Shown here in pieces: positions 1 through 11,637 of a stretch of DNA of 64,000 nt. The DNA is from Nocardioides flavescens (GTDB lineage Bacteria; Actinomycetota; Actinomycetes; Propionibacteriales; Nocardioidaceae). The notes under the pieces are model-generated. The model had not been told where the DNA came from, made no database searches, and worked only from the letters and a program-made list of their open reading frames with translations. The translations under genes and the position numbers were made by a program. The stretch's first letter is position 1, and each line of letters starts with the position of its first letter. The stretch spans positions 186,001-250,000 of the forward strand of contig NZ_WUEK01000002.1 in assembly GCF_009823805.1 (NCBI RefSeq), given 5' to 3'.

Positions 1-2
1 GT

Positions 3-191
3 GAGGCGGGCACGGTGCGCCGGGTGATCGAGGTGCCGGGCGACGTGCTCAGCGTGGCGTGCCTCAAGCCCAAGGAGGACTTCGACGCCAGCCCCCGGCC
101 GTGCGGGGCTGCGACCGAGGACGGCGGCTGGGCGGTCGACCTGACCGGGGCCGACCGGCAGGACCGGCTGCTGGCCTCGATCGAGAGCTGA
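3..191 (+). CDS. C-terminal end of an unidentified protein (5' truncated by window)
   Basis: An open frame enters from the left edge and stops with TGA at 189-191. The last 62 residues contain GTVRRVIEVPGD and end in RLLASIES. Codon use is typical of the window (G or C at nearly all third positions), which supports real coding. It converges on the phospholipase D-like gene 17 bases downstream. No family is recognisable from this short tail, so no function is offered. Confidence 0.55.
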   Translation, partial: EAGTVRRVIEVPGDVLSVACLKPKEDFDASPRPCGAATEDGGWAVDLTGADRQDRLLASIES

Positions 192-208
192 ACCGGCGTC
201 CGACGGTT

Positions 209-1468
<1,260 letters not shown>

Positions 1469-1474
1469 CCCCTC

Positions 1475-1480
1475 AATCTA
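1475..1480 (-). promoter_or_regulatory. Putative -10 element of the PLD-like gene
   Basis: Read on the minus strand the hexamer is TAGATT, followed by GAGGGG and then GTG at 1468. The GAGGGG abuts the start codon and so cannot act as a ribosome-binding site. Confidence 0.5.
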
Positions 1481-1488
1481 GTGAGTCG

Positions 1489-1902
1489 TCAATCGTCCGG
1501 TGCCGCGTCCGCGTCGAGGCGGCGGCGCAGGGTGACCGGGGCGACGTGGCGCCACGCGTCGGTGACGATCTCGGCCACCTCGTCCCAGTCCGGACCGTGC
1601 CCGTCCACCTCGTCGAGGCGGACGCCGACCCAGCCGCGGTGACCGACGTACGGCGGCACGAAGAACCGGCCCGGGTCGCTGCCCACGAGCTCGGCCTGCA
1701 TCCCGGGCGCGGCGGCGCACCAGGCCGCCAGCCGCGGCGGGTCGTGCTCGGGCCGGTGGTGGTGCTCGTCGAGCATCACGAACTGCCTGCGGCAGAAGAA
1801 GGCGACCTCCCCGTGGCTGACCTTCTCGGTGACCTCGGGCAGGGCGAGGGCGATGCGTCGGAGCCGCTCGACCGGGTCCGACGGATCCGCAGCCTGGTCC
1901 AC
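1489..1902 (-). CDS. MmcQ/YjbR family protein
   Basis: A 137-residue protein of the MmcQ/YjbR (DUF419) family. The family pattern is visible: an N-terminal helix with LALPEVTEKVSHGEVAFF, a central FVML strand, then PPYVGHRGWVGVRLDEV and a C-terminal helix DEVAEIVTDAWRHVAP. Family members have a double-wing DNA-binding-like fold; their biochemical role is poorly defined and some sit near DNA-repair genes. It lies between the PLD-like gene and uvrB, transcribed away from uvrB. A GAGGA sequence about 9 bases before the GTG start could serve as the ribosome-binding site. Confidence 0.8.
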   Translation of the reverse strand: MDQAADPSDPVERLRRIALALPEVTEKVSHGEVAFFCRRQFVMLDEHHHRPEHDPPRLAAWCAAAPGMQAELVGSDPGRFFVPPYVGHRGWVGVRLDEVDGHGPDWDEVAEIVTDAWRHVAPVTLRRRLDADAAPDD

Positions 1903-1971
1903 GGGCCCATCCTCACCGCGTCCAGCCTGGGTGGGAAGCCTCGACCCGAGGGCGTTGTCGGTGGCCGGTCG

Positions 1972-1977
1972 TAGTCT
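1972..1977 (+). promoter_or_regulatory. Putative -10 element of uvrB
   Basis: TAGTCT, then six bases, then the uvrB ATG at 1984. No convincing -35 was found, and no LexA-type palindrome is present here. Confidence 0.45.
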
Positions 1978-1983
1978 CGGAGC

Positions 1984-4128
<2,145 letters not shown>

Positions 4129-4141
4129 CCGGCCTCCCGGC

Positions 4142-5326
4142 CTACCGGTCCGGGCCGTAGAGGCCGAAGTGCAGGGCCGGGTCCGCTGGGTCCCAGGTGT
4201 CGGTGACCTGCGAGCGCGACCCCATGGCGGCGACCCGCGACAGCAGGTCGCGACCGAGGGCGAGCCGGTCGGGCTCCCACCGGGCCAGAGCGGTCGGCAC
4301 GTCGGGCGCCTCGGCGAGGGCCACGGCCAGCGCCCATGCGTCGGAGGCCGCCTTGGCCGTCCCCGCGGCGGCGTGCGGACGGGCTGCGAACGCCGCGTCG
4401 CCGACCAGGGCGACCCGCCCGTGGCTCATCCGCTCGACACCGATGTCCAGCACGACCTGGATGTAGGGCTGCTCGGTGCGCTTGACCAGCTCGGCCGACG
4501 CGGGCGGCAGCAGCTCCGCCGCCTCGGCGCGCATCTCGTCGACGTAGCGCTGCTGCACCTGACCCGGGTGGACCGACACCGGGGCGGGGACCCCGCGCAG
4601 GTCGGTCACCATCTCGTCGAGGGCGGGGCCCTCGGCGACGTTGCGGTACCACACGTAGTTGAGCTGCCGGTCGCCTCGCGCGAGCCCGCCGTCGACCGCA
4701 GGGATGGGGTAGGCGCACATGTGCGAGCCGGGCACCACCGTGTAGACGGTCGCGTCGTGGATGAGGTCGGCCGTCTCGACCGAGACCTCGCGCTCGAGGA
4801 CGGTGCCCCGCCAGCCGACGTACCCGGCGTAGCGCGGGCGCACGTCGGGCTGCAGCCGGCGGCGGCCCACCGACGAGATCCCGTCGGCGAACACCACCAG
4901 GTCGGCGCGCTCGCGACGTCCGCTCAGGAACCGCACCTCGGCGGAGTCGGCGTCCTGGCCGACGCCCACCGCTGACTCCCCGAGGTGGTAGTCCCGGGTG
5001 CCGAAGTCGTCGAGCAGGATCCGGTAGAGCGTCGTCCACGAGCTGAACCGCCAGGCCGCGGGCTCCTCGAAGGCGATGGTGTTGCCGGGGCCGAGGTAGC
5101 GCGTGCAGGTCGAGCCGATGCTGACCTCCTCGAGTGAGAAGGGGTGGGGTCGCTCCACGATCCAGCGCACCGTGTCGGGCTGCAGGACGATGCCTCCGCC
5201 GCGACCGTCGAGGTAGGTCGGCGTCCGCTCGAACACGTCGACCTGGAACCCCTGCTCGCGCAGCAGGAGTGCGGTGGTCAGGCCGGCGAAGGAGCCTCCG
5301 ACGACGACCGCGCGCCCCTCAGTCAT
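4142..5326 (-). CDS. FAD-dependent aromatic hydroxylase-type monooxygenase (2,6-dihydroxypyridine monooxygenase-like)
   Basis: A 394-residue class A flavoprotein monooxygenase. It has the N-terminal FAD motif VVVGGSFAG (7-15), the DG motif FADGISSVGRR (146-156), and the GD motif VALVGDAAFAARPHAAAG (305-322). The RPHAAAGTAKAA stretch and the LNYVWYRN segment (222-229) resemble 2,6-dihydroxypyridine 3-monooxygenases of pyridine and nicotine degradation. The family hydroxylates an aromatic ring using NAD(P)H and O2; the substrate here is unknown. The start ATG (5324-5326) overlaps the upstream cupin gene by 8 bases, so the two are co-translated. The same frame is open further upstream, but that part lies across the cupin gene and is not family-like. 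Confidence 0.82.
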   Translation of the reverse strand: MTEGRAVVVGGSFAGLTTALLLREQGFQVDVFERTPTYLDGRGGGIVLQPDTVRWIVERPHPFSLEEVSIGSTCTRYLGPGNTIAFEEPAAWRFSSWTTLYRILLDDFGTRDYHLGESAVGVGQDADSAEVRFLSGRRERADLVVFADGISSVGRRRLQPDVRPRYAGYVGWRGTVLEREVSVETADLIHDATVYTVVPGSHMCAYPIPAVDGGLARGDRQLNYVWYRNVAEGPALDEMVTDLRGVPAPVSVHPGQVQQRYVDEMRAEAAELLPPASAELVKRTEQPYIQVVLDIGVERMSHGRVALVGDAAFAARPHAAAGTAKAASDAWALAVALAEAPDVPTALARWEPDRLALGRDLLSRVAAMGSRSQVTDTWDPADPALHFGLYGPDR

Positions 5327-5798
5327 GGTCGAACCGCTCGCCGTCGACCTCCGGGGCAGCCGGGTGGTCGGGGAGGTTGACCACGATCGCGTCCTGGGTG
5401 GTGCGGGCGACGACCATCCGGACCGGCTCGGTGTCGCTGGCGTTCTCCTCCCAGTGCACGACGTGGGGCGCGATGAAGACGAAGTCGCCGGGGTGGGCCT
5501 CCCGAGGCTCGCCGAGCTCGTCGCCGACCCACCAGCGACCGACGCCGCTGAGCACGTAGAGGCCCGTCTCGGACTCGCCGTGGTGGTGGACCCCGGTGCG
5601 GCGGCCGGGCGGCAGCACCGACAGGCCCATCCACAGGTCACGGGTGCCGAGCCGCCTCGCGGACAGCGCCTCGAACCTCTGCAGCCCCTTCGTCTGCGGG
5701 GTGTCGGTGGACAGGTCGGAGGCGGTCACGACGTGCACGTCGGAGCCAGGTCCGGGTTGGCCGGGGTCCACGGCCTCGGGTTCGCTCTGCTCGCTCAT
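5319..5798 (-). CDS. Small cupin-domain protein
   Basis: A 159-residue single-cupin protein. Motif 1 is TGVHHHGESETGLYVLSG (His71-His73, Glu77) and motif 2 is HPGDFVFIAPHVVHWEEN (His112, His115), so the metal-binding set is present. Such proteins act as dioxygenases, isomerases or ligand sensors. It forms a two-gene operon with the FAD monooxygenase, diverging from the GAF-PucR gene, so a role in the same ring-cleavage or modification pathway is likely. ATG at 5796-5798 is chosen because the frame upstream lacks cupin character and CAGGCT lies six bases before it. Confidence 0.75.
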   Translation of the reverse strand: MSEQSEPEAVDPGQPGPGSDVHVVTASDLSTDTPQTKGLQRFEALSARRLGTRDLWMGLSVLPPGRRTGVHHHGESETGLYVLSGVGRWWVGDELGEPREAHPGDFVFIAPHVVHWEENASDTEPVRMVVARTTQDAIVVNLPDHPAAPEVDGERFDHD

Positions 5799-5886
5799 GC
5801 AGCCAGCCTGACCGCAACGACACCGCGCTCCCATGTGTTGCTGCACAGCCCTGGCGTCAGACCCGGTGGCGTGGCACAGTCGCCGG

Positions 5887-7665
5887 ATGGAGCACAGGAA
5901 CGACGAGCGCAACGCCGGAGCCGAGCGGCTGCGCCCCTGGCTCGAGGCGGTCGCCGAGATCGCCCGGGTGCTCAATCGCCCCGCCTCACTGCCCGAGGTG
6001 CTCGACCTGGTCGCCCAGACCGCGGCGAACCTGCTGGGCTACGACTTCTGCGCCGTGCTGCTCCCGAGCGCGGACGGCCGCGTGCTGCTCATCACCGGTG
6101 CCCACGGCCTCTCGTCCGACTACGTGCACCAGGTCAACGCCGAGCGGCCGGTGGCGCTGGCTGTCGACGAGGCCGTGCTCGCGCCCTCGAGCCGTGCGTT
6201 CCTGTCCGGGACGTCGGTGCAGGTGCCCGACACGCTGGCCGACGGGGCCTTCTCGCCCTGGGGCGGGGTCGCGCGCGAGCAGGGCTACCGCTCGATGGTC
6301 TCGGTGCCGGTGAAGGCCTCCGACACCTGCGTCGCCACCCTGAACTGCTACACCCGCGAGCCCCACCGGTTCGGCCCGGACGAGGAGGAGCTGCTGGCGC
6401 TCCTGGCCGACCAGGCGGGGGTGGCCATCGAGACCGCGCGCCTGCGCGAGCGCGAGGCGAGCACGATCGAGGACCTCACGAGCGCGAACACCGCCATGGA
6501 GGCGCAGCACCAGCTGCTCGCCCGCGGGGAGGCGGTGCACGAGCAGCTGACCCAGGTCGCCCTGCGCGGCGGAGGTGTCACCGGGGTGGCCGCCTCGCTC
6601 GCCGACCTCCTCGGCACCACCGTGGTGGTCACCGAGGAGCCGTCGGGCGTCGAGCTCGCCCGGGCCGAGCGGGCGGACGTGCCTCTCGTCGCGGAGGACG
6701 CGCAGGCGCGCTCCACCCCCGTGGTCCTGGGTTCCGACACGGTCGCGCGGATCTGGGTCCCGCGCGGGGCGACGCCGCTGCCGCCGCTCGACGTACGCGC
6801 TCTCGAGCACGCGGCGACCGTCTCGGCGCTCGAGGTGCTGCGCGCCCGCACGGCCCTGGAGGTCGAGTGGAGGGTGTCGGGGGAGATCGTGGCCGACCTC
6901 GTCACCGGCAGTTCCCTGGGGATGCTGAGCGTCGCCGAGCGCGCCGCGCGACTGGGGATGGACCTCACCGCACCCCACGCCCTGGTCGTCGTGCAGGGCG
7001 GTGGCCGCCGCGCCCCCGCCGCGCGGGTCTTCTCCGTGGCGCGCTCGCACGCCACCCGCCCCCAGCCGCCGGCGCTCGTGGGCTCTGTCGGCGACGACGT
7101 GGTGCTGCTCTGGCCGGCCGCCGGGGACGTGACCGCGCTGGACAGCGCGGTCGAGCTGCACCGCCAGGTCGCCCGCCTCGACCTCGCGGACGAGGTGGTC
7201 CTGGCGGTCTCGCCGGCGTGCGCAACGCTGACGGACTACCCCGTGGCCTACCGCCGGGCCCGCGGGGCCGCGACGCTCGCCCGCGCACGGGGCGAGACCG
7301 GCGCCGTCGCGAGCTACGGCAGCCTCGGTCTGCACGGTCTGCTGCTCCAGCTCGAGGACGCAGCCGAGCTGCGGCGCTTCGCCGAGGAGGTGCTCGCCCC
7401 GGTGCGCGAGCACGACCGGGCTCGCGGCACGGTCCTCGAGCTGACCCTGCGCACCTACCTCGCCCACGACCTCAACACGGCGGCGACCGCGGCGGCGCTC
7501 TTCGTCCACGCCAACACCGTCGGGCTCCGGGTGCGCCGGATCGAGCAGCTCCTAGGAGTGTCGACCGGCGAGGTGCGCACCCTCGCCGAGCTGAGCGTGG
7601 CGCTGGGCGCGGACGAGGTGGCGGACGCGCTGGCGACGCCTCAGCCGGCGGCGGCCTCGCGCTGA
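5887..7665 (+). CDS. GAF-domain transcriptional regulator with PucR-type C-terminal HTH
   Basis: A 592-residue regulator. Residues about 20-180 form a GAF domain (LPEVLDLVAQTAANLLGYDF, later ADQAGVAIETARLR). A central GGDEF-like/PucR region follows, and the C-terminus has the PucR/CdaR helix-turn-helix (LNTAATAAALFVHANTVGLR, about residues 528-547). Such proteins usually activate divergent catabolic operons when the GAF domain binds an aromatic ligand. The gene diverges from the cupin-monooxygenase pair across 88 bases, so control of that pair is the natural inference. ATG at 5887 is preferred: CACAGT ends six bases before it, and the 18 residues upstream are Cys-rich and unconserved in character. 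Confidence 0.85.
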   Translation: MEHRNDERNAGAERLRPWLEAVAEIARVLNRPASLPEVLDLVAQTAANLLGYDFCAVLLPSADGRVLLITGAHGLSSDYVHQVNAERPVALAVDEAVLAPSSRAFLSGTSVQVPDTLADGAFSPWGGVAREQGYRSMVSVPVKASDTCVATLNCYTREPHRFGPDEEELLALLADQAGVAIETARLREREASTIEDLTSANTAMEAQHQLLARGEAVHEQLTQVALRGGGVTGVAASLADLLGTTVVVTEEPSGVELARAERADVPLVAEDAQARSTPVVLGSDTVARIWVPRGATPLPPLDVRALEHAATVSALEVLRARTALEVEWRVSGEIVADLVTGSSLGMLSVAERAARLGMDLTAPHALVVVQGGGRRAPAARVFSVARSHATRPQPPALVGSVGDDVVLLWPAAGDVTALDSAVELHRQVARLDLADEVVLAVSPACATLTDYPVAYRRARGAATLARARGETGAVASYGSLGLHGLLLQLEDAAELRRFAEEVLAPVREHDRARGTVLELTLRTYLAHDLNTAATAAALFVHANTVGLRVRRIEQLLGVSTGEVRTLAELSVALGADEVADALATPQPAAASR

Positions 7666-8861
7666 CGCGGCGCGTCCGGCCGCCCGGGCTGGCCTGGGGG
7701 ACGGGAAGGGAGCACCAGCAGCGGGAGCAGCCAGGCGACGGCGATCGTGATCACGGCCGCGCGCGCGTGGTCGTGGTCCACCGCCCACCCGACGGCCGGG
7801 GTGGCCGTGACGACGAGTCCGAACGCGACGGTGTTCATGGCGCCGACCGCCGCGGCGGGTCGGGTGGGCTGTCGTCGCTGCGCGGCCTGCACGACGCTCG
7901 CGAACGGGATCCCGCCGACGACGCCGAGCACGGCCACGGCGGCGAAGGCGACCACCGGGGTCGAGCGCCACGCCAGGGCGAGCGTGGCGGCGGCGCACAC
8001 CACGAGTGTCAGCACCCACAGCGCGCGGGTCCGCGCGGGGTGGGCCGCGACGAGCTGGCCCCCGAGCGGTCGGCTGACGACCGATAGCCCGAGGACGCAC
8101 GCGCCGGCCACCGCGGCGGACGTCGGCCCGAACGACCAGACGTCCTCGAGCAGGGTGGTCGCCCACGACGACAGGATCAGCCCGAGCCCCAGCGTCATCG
8201 CGTGGACCGCGGCGAGCCGGAAGAGCTGGGCGTCGCGCAGGACCGACGGCGGGCGGGCCCCGGCCCCTTCCGGCGCCGGCGGGCGGTGCTCGCCCGGGCG
8301 CTCGCGCGGCAGGGTCAGCACGAGCACCAGCGCCACTGCTGTCACGACCAGCGTCGTCAGCCACGACGAGCGCCAGCCCACGAGGTGGGCGACGAGCGGC
8401 ACGGTGAGCACCGCGAAGCCGGAGGTCGCCAGGGCCACGCCGCCGAACAGACCGGTGCCACGGGCGCCGGTGCCGCTGCGGCGGGCGAGCTCCGCGCCGG
8501 AGACGAAGCAGACGGCGTACCCGGCCCCGGACAGCGCCCGGGCCACCAGCGCGAGCCAGGGTAGGGGAGCGACCAGCGCCGCGACGTGGGCGAGGACGAC
8601 CAGGGTGAGGCCGGCGGAGGTGGCCGCCCGCACGCCCAGGCGGTCGACGAGCAGCCCGCTCGGCAGCTGCAGAGCGGCGTACGGCGCGGCCAGGGCCGAA
8701 GACAGCAGACCGACCCACACGAGGCCGGTCCCGTAGGCCTCTGCCGTCTGGCCGGCGGCGGCACCCGGGGCGGTCAGCGCCCAGCCGGCCGAGCCGGCGA
8801 CCAGGCAGGCGACCAGCAGCAGACGGGCCGGACCGGCGTCCCGGGGGCCGCCGCCGGTCAC
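7641..8861 (-). CDS. MFS transporter
   Basis: A 406-residue major facilitator superfamily carrier with about 12 hydrophobic segments. The motif A-like loop PSGLLVDRLGVRAATSAG lies between helices 2 and 3, and a hydrophilic central loop (RERPGEHRPPAPEGAG) divides the two halves. The substrate cannot be read from sequence. Its GTG start shares four bases (GTGA) with the stop of the upstream PucR regulator, so the pair is one transcript and the carrier is probably controlled by that regulator. The 3' end overlaps the convergent GAF-PucR gene by 25 bases. Confidence 0.85.
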   Translation of the reverse strand: MTGGGPRDAGPARLLLVACLVAGSAGWALTAPGAAAGQTAEAYGTGLVWVGLLSSALAAPYAALQLPSGLLVDRLGVRAATSAGLTLVVLAHVAALVAPLPWLALVARALSGAGYAVCFVSGAELARRSGTGARGTGLFGGVALATSGFAVLTVPLVAHLVGWRSSWLTTLVVTAVALVLVLTLPRERPGEHRPPAPEGAGARPPSVLRDAQLFRLAAVHAMTLGLGLILSSWATTLLEDVWSFGPTSAAVAGACVLGLSVVSRPLGGQLVAAHPARTRALWVLTLVVCAAATLALAWRSTPVVAFAAVAVLGVVGGIPFASVVQAAQRRQPTRPAAAVGAMNTVAFGLVVTATPAVGWAVDHDHARAAVITIAVAWLLPLLVLPSRPPGQPGRPDAPRQREAAAG

Positions 8862-10147
8862 ACCCCGCCTCGGGCGAGCACGCGGCAGAGACGGAGCGCG
8901 ACCTGCAGCTCGGTGCGACGCTCGGTCAGCGGTCGCCCGAGCAGCTCGGCGGCGCGCTGGAGCCGGTTGCGCACGGTGTGCTCGTGCAGGTGGAGGTGCT
9001 CGGCGGTCACGATGTGGGACCCGAACCGGTGCGAGGCCTCCACGGTCTCGCGGAGCCGCTCGGCGAGGGGGTCCGCGACCCCCAGCTCGCCGAGCTCGGC
9101 CTCGACGAACGCGCGGGCACGGACCGGGTCGGCCATCAGCATGACCTCGAGACCGACGTCGTCGTAGGCGAGTCGCTCAGGGGGCACGGGCGCCCACGCG
9201 GCACGGATGCGCTGCACGTCGTGGACCTGCGCCCACGTGCGTCGCAGTCCGTCGAGACCGGACGCCGGCTGACTGACGCACGCCTCGACCTCCTGGACAC
9301 GCAGACAGTCCACCACCTGCTCGGCGGCGCGGGCGCGCCACCCCGGGCAGCCCTGCTGTGCCAGCCACAGGACCGTGCTCGACAGGTCGACCGGGTGCAC
9401 CAGCGCGTCGCGGGTGTGGGTGGCCTCGCGCAGCGCGGTGAGATGCGGACGGACCGCGCCTTCGGGCACCCCCGGCAGCAGGACGGCGAGGTGCTGTGCG
9501 TCGACGGGGTAGTCGAGCAGGGCGAGGTCGGCCGGGGAGAGCGGCGGGGCGTCGGCCCGCAGCAGGTGGCGCACCAGGCCGGCGCGGACCTGCTCCCGTG
9601 AGCGGCTGAGGGCGCTGTCGGCCCGGGCGAAGGTGTCGGCGACCTGGGACGCGACGTGGTCCTGGTAGCCGAGCAGGAGCGTGGTCATGGTGCGCAGTGC
9701 GGCGAGGCCCTCGCCGCGAGCCACGCCACTGGTCTCCGCCTGCTCGACCAGGCGCTCGCTCCAGGCCTCCCACATCGTGGCGAACCCGACGCGGTAGCTG
9801 CGCTGCACGGCGGTCTGGGGCAGCCGCAGCCTGGCCTGCAGCCCGGCGAGCGCGACGGGCTCGTCGAGCAGGACCGAGGTGGCGGCGACCCGGCCCGCCA
9901 GGACGTCGCGCAGGTGGTGCAGGTTCTCCTCCACGCTGGCCCGCAGCGCCGGCACGAACGCCGCGTGCTCGCGCAGGTCGTCGAACGCCGCGGCCAGGTC
10001 GGCCTCGATGACGCGGTCGCGCAGCCCGGGGAGGTCGAGGCCGTCGGTGGCCTCGCGCGCCCACTGCGGCAGGACGGACGGGGGAGCGGTGGGCCGGTCG
10101 AGCGCTGACGTGGTCACCCTGACCACGCTCCCGTGCTCTGGAGGCAC
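8858..10147 (-). CDS. PucR family transcriptional regulator
   Basis: A 429-residue PucR/CdaR-type regulator. The N-terminal part (about 1-190) is a helical domain of the RsbT co-antagonist/PucR N-terminal kind (PQTAVQRSYRVGFATMWEAW). The C-terminal HTH reads FGSHIVTAEHLHLHEHTVRNR, followed by LQRAAELLGRPL. It is co-transcribed with the MFS carrier through a GTGA overlap. The start is uncertain: GTG at 10147 and the in-frame GTG at 10117 (giving VTTSALDRP) are both possible. The ligand is unknown. Confidence 0.82.
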   Translation of the reverse strand: MPPEHGSVVRVTTSALDRPTAPPSVLPQWAREATDGLDLPGLRDRVIEADLAAAFDDLREHAAFVPALRASVEENLHHLRDVLAGRVAATSVLLDEPVALAGLQARLRLPQTAVQRSYRVGFATMWEAWSERLVEQAETSGVARGEGLAALRTMTTLLLGYQDHVASQVADTFARADSALSRSREQVRAGLVRHLLRADAPPLSPADLALLDYPVDAQHLAVLLPGVPEGAVRPHLTALREATHTRDALVHPVDLSSTVLWLAQQGCPGWRARAAEQVVDCLRVQEVEACVSQPASGLDGLRRTWAQVHDVQRIRAAWAPVPPERLAYDDVGLEVMLMADPVRARAFVEAELGELGVADPLAERLRETVEASHRFGSHIVTAEHLHLHEHTVRNRLQRAAELLGRPLTERRTELQVALRLCRVLARGGV

Positions 10148-10300
10148 TGCCGATGTGGCTCCACCCAGCGACGCTCGCTCGGACTGGAGGACGCCACATG
10201 GTGGCGGCCGGGTGGCCCCGTGAGGCTGTGACGCACAGCACTGGTCGGGTCCGTCGGCCGGCCGCAGGTCACTCGGGAGGAGGTCGTGATGGAACGCGCC

Positions 10301-11344
10301 CTAGGTCCCCGCCCGGTCGCGCACCGCCCGGGTGGTCGCCCGGGTCACCAGGCTCGTCGCGAACAGCCGCTCGCGACCACCGCCGACGTCCCCGGCGTAC
10401 TCCAGCCGTTCGACCAGGAGCCGAGCGGCGGTGCGGGCCATCTCGTCCAGCGGTTGCCGGACGGTCGTCAGCTGGAACACCTCCCAGGCCGCCATGGGGA
10501 CGTCGTCGTAGCCCACGATCGAGATGTCGTCGGGCACCGAGAGGCCGAGCGAGCGGGCGGCGTCGATGGCGCCGAACGCGATCACGTCGTTGCCGCAGAG
10601 CAGGGCGGTCGGGGGCTCGGGCGATCGAAGCAGGCTCAGCGCGTGCTGGTAGCCGGACTGGTGGGTGTAGGGCCCCTCGCGCACCAGGCGCGCATCGGGC
10701 TCGGCCCCCGCGGCGGCGAGGGCGGTGAGCGCGCCCGAGAAGCGGTCGCGACTCGTCGAGGTGTTCGCCGGTCCCCGCACCACGCCGATGCGGCGGTGGC
10801 CGAGGTCGGTCAGGTGACGCGCGGCGGCCGCGCCACCGCGCTCGTTGTCCGCCACGACGCGATCGACGTCGAGACCGTCGACGTAGCGGTTGAGCAGGAC
10901 CAGCGGCACACCGCGCTCGCCGAGGGTCTCGTGCAGACGCGAGTCCAGCGTCGCCGTCGTCGCGAGGACACCGGCGATCGAGCGGTCGAGGAGCTGGTGC
11001 AGCGCCTGCTGCCCCGTCGGGATGTCGGTGCGCTCCGCGAACAGGCTCACGCCGTAGCCCAGGATGCGCAGCTCGTCGTGCACCGGGTTCATCAGCGCGG
11101 GGAAGAACGGGTTGGTGAGGTCGGAGACGACCACGCCGACCGTGCGGGCCGGAGCGGGCTCGGGTGGCGCCAGCCACGCGGGGCGGTAGCCGAGCCGCTC
11201 GGCGGTCTCCGCCACCAGTCGGCGGGTCTCGACGCGCACCCGCGGGTCGCCCCGCAGCGCCCGCGAGACCGTCGACTGGGAGACGCCGGCCGCCTCCGCC
11301 ACGGTCGTGCTGGTCGCCGCCCGGCGCGCCCCTGTGCTGCTCAC
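10301..11344 (-). CDS. LacI family transcriptional repressor
   Basis: A 347-residue LacI/GalR protein. The N-terminal HTH STTVAEAAGVSQSTVSRALR is followed by the hinge helix region LGYRPAWLA, then a periplasmic-binding-protein-like effector domain (TVGVVVSDLTNPFFPALMNP to VRQPLDEMARTAARLLVERL). GTG at 11342-11344 is chosen because AGGAG lies eight bases upstream and the HTH begins about ten residues in. It diverges from the ABC importer operon, and a perfect palindrome (11390-11406) lies between them. It is therefore the likely repressor of that operon and of itself. Confidence 0.92.
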   Translation of the reverse strand: MSSTGARRAATSTTVAEAAGVSQSTVSRALRGDPRVRVETRRLVAETAERLGYRPAWLAPPEPAPARTVGVVVSDLTNPFFPALMNPVHDELRILGYGVSLFAERTDIPTGQQALHQLLDRSIAGVLATTATLDSRLHETLGERGVPLVLLNRYVDGLDVDRVVADNERGGAAAARHLTDLGHRRIGVVRGPANTSTSRDRFSGALTALAAAGAEPDARLVREGPYTHQSGYQHALSLLRSPEPPTALLCGNDVIAFGAIDAARSLGLSVPDDISIVGYDDVPMAAWEVFQLTTVRQPLDEMARTAARLLVERLEYAGDVGGGRERLFATSLVTRATTRAVRDRAGT

Positions 11345-11389
11345 GTCGTCTCCTGTGGTCCCCGAGAGTGCGCTCCTGGCGCACCCGTG

Positions 11390-11406
11390 ATGCATAACTT
11401 ATGCAT
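11390..11406. promoter_or_regulatory. Palindromic operator, probably of the LacI-family repressor
   Basis: ATGCATAA and TTATGCAT are perfect 8-base arms around a single C. Flanking bases extend the symmetry to 11386-11410 with one mismatch pair. It lies 46 bases upstream of the lacI-type start. AT-rich symmetry is striking in this high-G+C sequence. Assignment to LacI rests on position. Confidence 0.75.
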
Positions 11407-11637
11407 TACGAACGTAGGACGCGGTGCCCGATTCGTCAAGCGACGTGCGGCCTGTGGGCTGATCAGGAGTTTCTGCGCCGAGCCCCCGGTGCAGACCATG
11501 CACAAAATGCTTGACTCCGGTCATTGGCGTCGTGTCGTGCGTCACACGCGGCGCCCACGCCGGAGCTCCGCCCCGGCTCCAGGTCGTCCCGACCTCCAGC
11601 TCCGTCCGCTCCTGCCCCGCACACCGAGAGGCATCTC

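Noticed and set aside
1903-1983. Possible LexA box in front of uvrB
   Set aside because: No TCGAAC-N4-GTTCGA-like palindrome is present in the uvrB upstream region, in contrast to the clear site at 61955-61970.
5274-8087. Plus-strand frame of over 900 residues across monooxygenase, cupin and GAF-PucR genes
   Set aside because: It crosses three supported genes and a divergent promoter; Arg/Gly/Ala-rich with no motif.
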